Source of the DNA: Rusavskia elegans
Lineage: Eukaryota > Ascomycota > Lecanoromycetes > Teloschistales > Teloschistaceae
DNA: 33,904 nt
Assembly: GCA_011316305.1 (NCBI GenBank)
Contig: SAUG01000170.1
Coordinates: forward strand, 1-33,904
Direction: 5' to 3'
The notes beneath the pieces were generated by a model. That model was not told the origin of the DNA. It saw only the letters and a program-made list of their open reading frames with translations, and did not search any database. Shown piece by piece: positions 30,395 to 33,904 of this stretch. The stretch's first letter is position 1. Each line of letters opens with the position of its first letter. Both the position numbers and the translations under genes were made by a program.

Positions 30395-32535
30395 ATGGTA
30401 GCCTTGTCGAACCCTGATGGTGATGCTGCGCTGATATCCCATGTACCGCAGAATCAACCACCAGCCATGCAACTTCGAAACCGCCACGAGAGAAAGGCCC
30501 CCAGGCGCTACGTGGAAGAGCTTGAGCTTGCACGAGAAGAACAAGGAGGTGCCCACCCCCGAAATCCGACCATGAACTTGCCCAAACGTGGAACTTACCG
30601 TGGACCGGTTATAGAGTTCAATCCTGATCTATCTCCCGCTGTCTTCCCAACGCTAGACCCTCGAGAGAGCAATTTTGCTCCAGATTCATCACATGCCCAT
30701 CACACTCAGAATACTCAACACAATTTCTCCGATGGCCCCTCCTGTCCTTCACCTCATCCAGAAGAGCACCGACCATCGTCCGAAGCACCGCAAAACATGT
30801 CGAACGGAAATAGACGTACCCACGGCTTCGACCCTCGTTTGTTCAGAGAGTTTCGCCCTCCTAATCCTAACAATCTGGACATGATTCCGTTTAGAGGACC
30901 AGAGATCTATGACACCAGCAACGGTCCTCACAATCCAGTATGGAGGGATAACATGCGGCGATTGGAAGAAATGAATAATATGGACGAGTATGAGATTGAA
31001 GCGGCCAACATGGCGACGAGCGACGAGGAAGAAGAGCCCAAGGTACAGCGGCCAAAGAAAGGAAAACGTGCGATCAGTAGAAGATGCTGAATCAATCGTA
31101 GGCCAAACCTCCATGGGACGATATCCCTCTGCGCCTCAGAATGGAGATGATTGCCTCAGCGGCCGGCGACGACACAAAGATAGAACGAGCGTTATTTCAC
31201 CTGAAATTGACGAGCGCCCAGTTCCACGCCGCAGCAACAGATTATCGCCGCTATCTGGAAGAGGACGACGAGGATGATGCGAACATTTCAAAGCACCAGC
31301 GCCTGATGCATGAGGCTCTTCTGAATGGTCATAAAGCCTACAGCACACCTGAAGGGTTCGAGGCACTAGCTGCTGTTCACCTCTACAAGAATGTTGGTCG
31401 ACCGGAAGCTGCCGTCAAACGCCCAGACGTCGATATTGCAAAGGCCTACATGTCATACTGCCGACTGGATACAGCATTTCTCGATAGCTACCTTCCGCCA
31501 CCCAGACCATCGACTGCATCTGCCGGACCAGCGGCGTGCACTGGAGATGAGCATGCGGACGACACTCAACGCTCTCCGCCGGGACCGGCTTCGCAACCTA
31601 TAGCGATAGACGACACCATGGACCCTTCGACTCCACCAGACCCGTCAACGCCTGTCCCTCCAACGCTGTCGAATGGTACCATTCCGCAGATCAGCCTGAC
31701 TCCTGTAGCGCAACGCCATCAAACGCCTACCGCACTGTCGCCTGTTCCGCTCCGACTTGGAACACCTGTCCATACGCAGGCAGCCACCAGATCACCCGAC
31801 TTTAACCATTCAAGCAGTCGCCAGTCGACTGGTTCAACCATCGAAGTCGACGTCGATGGCAAGGGACCTTTACAGGGCTTACGTGCCAGTCTACTTACCG
31901 CCAACCGCAACCTCGAGAACGTTAACGCCATACCCTCAAGCTCTTCACCGCCAGTATCCCAGGAACCAGCACCAGGACCAACCACGCAACTATCCTATAC
32001 CCCGCTAACCCCTTCACAATTAAGCAACGGTGACATTTTCCGTCCCCACCGTCCAAGCCCCCAAAGCGACGCCGATCCGCCACCTAAGCGCAAAAAGCCC
32101 AATCCACCGAAAAAGAAATCACCGGCCGTCACATCTTCGAATGGAACGTCCGAGAATGCACAGGCTCCGACTAACGGCACCGAAAACCTTAGTACCAATG
32201 GCGGGGCAACGACATGGAGAGGCCCGTTGCCATACAAGAACTCTGCGCAACAATCAGCTTTCACGGCGCCCGTGGATGCGACAGGTGGACCGGTGCAGCA
32301 GATGACGTCTTCAACGACAGAGGAGCGGGAGGAGTGGGCAAGGAGGAATGTATACGGAGGGGATGAGGGAAGGGGCTTGGGTAATGTATTCGCGGTTCAA
32401 ACTGGCAACGGGATAAATGAAAATGCAAATGGGTACGAAAATGGGAATGGGATGAACGGGAATGAAAACGGCAATCCTACAGATCCTAACCCGGTGCAGA
32501 AGAAACCAGGTAGGACCAGGAAGCCAAAGGCTTAG
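30395..32535 (+). CDS. Basic Ser/Pro/Thr-rich, probably nuclear protein (693 aa, two exons)
   Basis: Exon 1 is 30395-31042 and exon 2 is 31102-32535. The 59-nt intron (GTACAG ... CTGAA ... TCGTAG) joins phase 0 to give TSDEEEEPKAKPPWDDIPLR, then LRMEMIASAAGDD. Without splicing, exon 1 would stop 48 bases later (SRRC). A short folded-looking region follows the junction (KIERALFHLKLTSAQFHAAA, DYRRYLEEDDEDD, AKAYMSYCRLDTAFLDSYLP). The rest is Pro/Ser/Thr-rich. Basic clusters PKRKKPNPPKKKS and the end KKPGRTRKPKA (AT-hook-like GRTRKP) point to the nucleus and perhaps DNA binding; this is inference. An Asn/Gly/Glu repeat (ENANGYENGNGMNGNENGN) lies near the C-terminus. I recognise no named family. 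Confidence 0.75.
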
Positions 32536-33904
32536 ATATTTGGAGTAGACTAGATTGGTGGATGGTTATATATACCTCTTCTAAAATCATCGCTCCTCGA
32601 TATATTATCAATCTATTTGGTTCGACACTTTAACAATTTGAGGTATTTAAAAGAATGGGTGGTAGTGTAGTAGTTCTACATCATACGGTGAATGTATTGC
32701 ATTTGATTGTACGGGCTAGAAGGTGGGTCGTGCGTACTGTCACCTTTGTTTTAGATATATTCTGGGTTGTTTGGTATCGGGTGAGGGAGGTAGAGGCTTT
32801 AGGGCGTGGAGGATGGGGAACGAGGACGGGATTTAGGATTGAAGGTTGTTGTGTTGTGCGTGCGTATGTAGTTAGGGAGATGGATAGGAAGGTAAGGGTG
32901 GAACCTGCTCAAACATGTTCGGCTGCGGTGGGTGGGGTTTGAGCTTGTTTTTGAGCTTGTTTTTGAATTTCTCTTGGAGAAGGAGAAAGAGAAGGTCCTT
33001 CTCTAGCTCTGGCTCTGGCTTTCCGTCTCACCCTTGTTGGGGAGTGGTTAGAGCTATTAAGCGAGTATGTATATCGCCCCGACTCTCTATTCATACGTCT
33101 CTCAAGTCTAATGATAAGTAAGATGAGATTGAATATATTATCTGTGGGGAAGTAGGGATGGTCGGATATTTCAGCGTGATATCTAGAGATACGATAAAGT
33201 TAGTCCCCTGCAACCGTTTTCCCATCCTCGAGTTAACGTTGAAGTGGTGGAATTCTGTTCTGTTTGCCGGGACGGCGGAGCTGAAGGGTTGAAATAGGTG
33301 TGGTGTTATGTATGTGGTATTTGATGATGCATGTCGTATACCCGAGGCACGACAGTGGGAAGGGGAACAGGATTTAGGAAAATAAATGAGGATGTTGGTT
33401 CTATGCCTGAAAGCGAATAGAACAGATTGGTGGATGTGGTTTTAGAAGATAATGGGAGGAAGATTCTCTTCTATGTGGTCAGATGTGGGGAAGACGGATT
33501 GATGGACTTTGAAAGGGAAAGGTGGTTTGGCTATTGGGGGTGGGTTTTGTTGGGAAGGCAGGGGCTGGAGTGGAGAGCGGAAGAATGGAATCAGGGAAGG
33601 TATGGGAGGGATTGTACACTAGAAGACTGTGAGATGGTAGGCATAGAAGATGGAATGAAAGATACATTGTATTCTAGCCAACATCTTGATTATTGCGCTA
33701 CTATAATTGAATTGAGATTTAATTTCCATATGCAAAAAGTCTAATGGTCAGATGCGCTGGTAGTCGTGTAGTGAGCGGTTTATATGGAGGCAAGGAATGC
33801 TGTGATAGATCGGGGCTTCCAATGTGGCAGAGACCATTCTTCAAGTCCTGGGTACTTTGTAGTAGAGAGATAGGACGGTAGTCTGTCTCTGCTGCCTTGC
33901 ATAG
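32536..33904. other. Terminal 1.4 kb, no convincing gene
   Basis: 3' flank of the 693-aa gene followed by G- and T-rich sequence. Short frames on both strands (about 60-105 codons) lack protein-like composition; those on the minus strand (32909-33094 and 33479-33667) are Pro/Ser/Arg-rich and could belong to a spliced gene but show no clear junctions. A tandem 12-mer is noted separately. Confidence 0.45.
32941..32964. repeat. Tandem 12-mer (two copies)
   Basis: GAGCTTGTTTTT occurs twice head to tail and is followed by a degenerate third unit (GAATTT). Probably a simple slippage repeat. Confidence 0.6.

Overview
This window is nuclear DNA of a filamentous ascomycete (Pezizomycotina). The evidence is compact genes on both strands, introns of about 47-80 nt with GTRNGT-like donors and CTNAC/CTGAC branch sites, a mitochondrial PDK/BCKDK-type kinase, an LSH/MUS-30-type SNF2 remodeler, BMS1, a Pbi2-like I9 inhibitor, and two 2EXR-domain proteins, a family expanded in such fungi. 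A more exact placement (for example Leotiomycetes) is only a guess. No rRNA, tRNA, CRISPR array or intact transposon was seen.

Layout, left to right. A small secreted Cys protein (55-782, -). An F-box protein (1403-3625, -) whose frame runs on upstream past a single TAG. BMS1, the ribosome-biogenesis GTPase (4496-8147, -), has three exons and a GC-AG intron and is divergent from a four-exon I9/Pbi2-type proteinase inhibitor (8436-8814, +) across a short shared promoter. Next come a conserved Ser/Arg-rich hypothetical protein (9148-10603, -), a secreted hypothetical protein (11630-12274, -), a broken F-box gene (12951-14308, -), a LOG-type protein with an altered signature (15526-16344, +), and a tandem pair of 2EXR paralogs of which the first is frameshifted (16559-17364 and 17999-18802, -).

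The right half is mostly plus-strand. A 206-aa hypothetical gene (19404-20104) overlaps by an ATGA tetranucleotide the start of the LSH/HELLS-type remodeler (20101-22571). Then come the mitochondrial dehydrogenase kinase (23118-24485), a low-complexity Ser/Arg-rich protein (25152-26302), a dual-specificity phosphatase-like protein (27008-27979), a broken pyroglutamyl-peptidase gene (about 28974-29781), and a 693-aa basic, Ser/Pro/Thr-rich, probably nuclear protein (30395-32535). The last 1.4 kb has no convincing gene.

The housekeeping genes (BMS1, LSH, kinase, inhibitor, phosphatase) read cleanly once spliced. The fast-evolving accessory genes (two F-box genes, one 2EXR copy, one peptidase) carry in-frame stops or homopolymer frameshifts. 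All five internal stops seen with certainty can be reached by one C:G-to-T:A transition. The genes do not form an obvious pathway or cluster. The most unusual structural points are the ATGA overlap ahead of LSH and the set of lesioned accessory genes. I found no clearly new multi-gene system.
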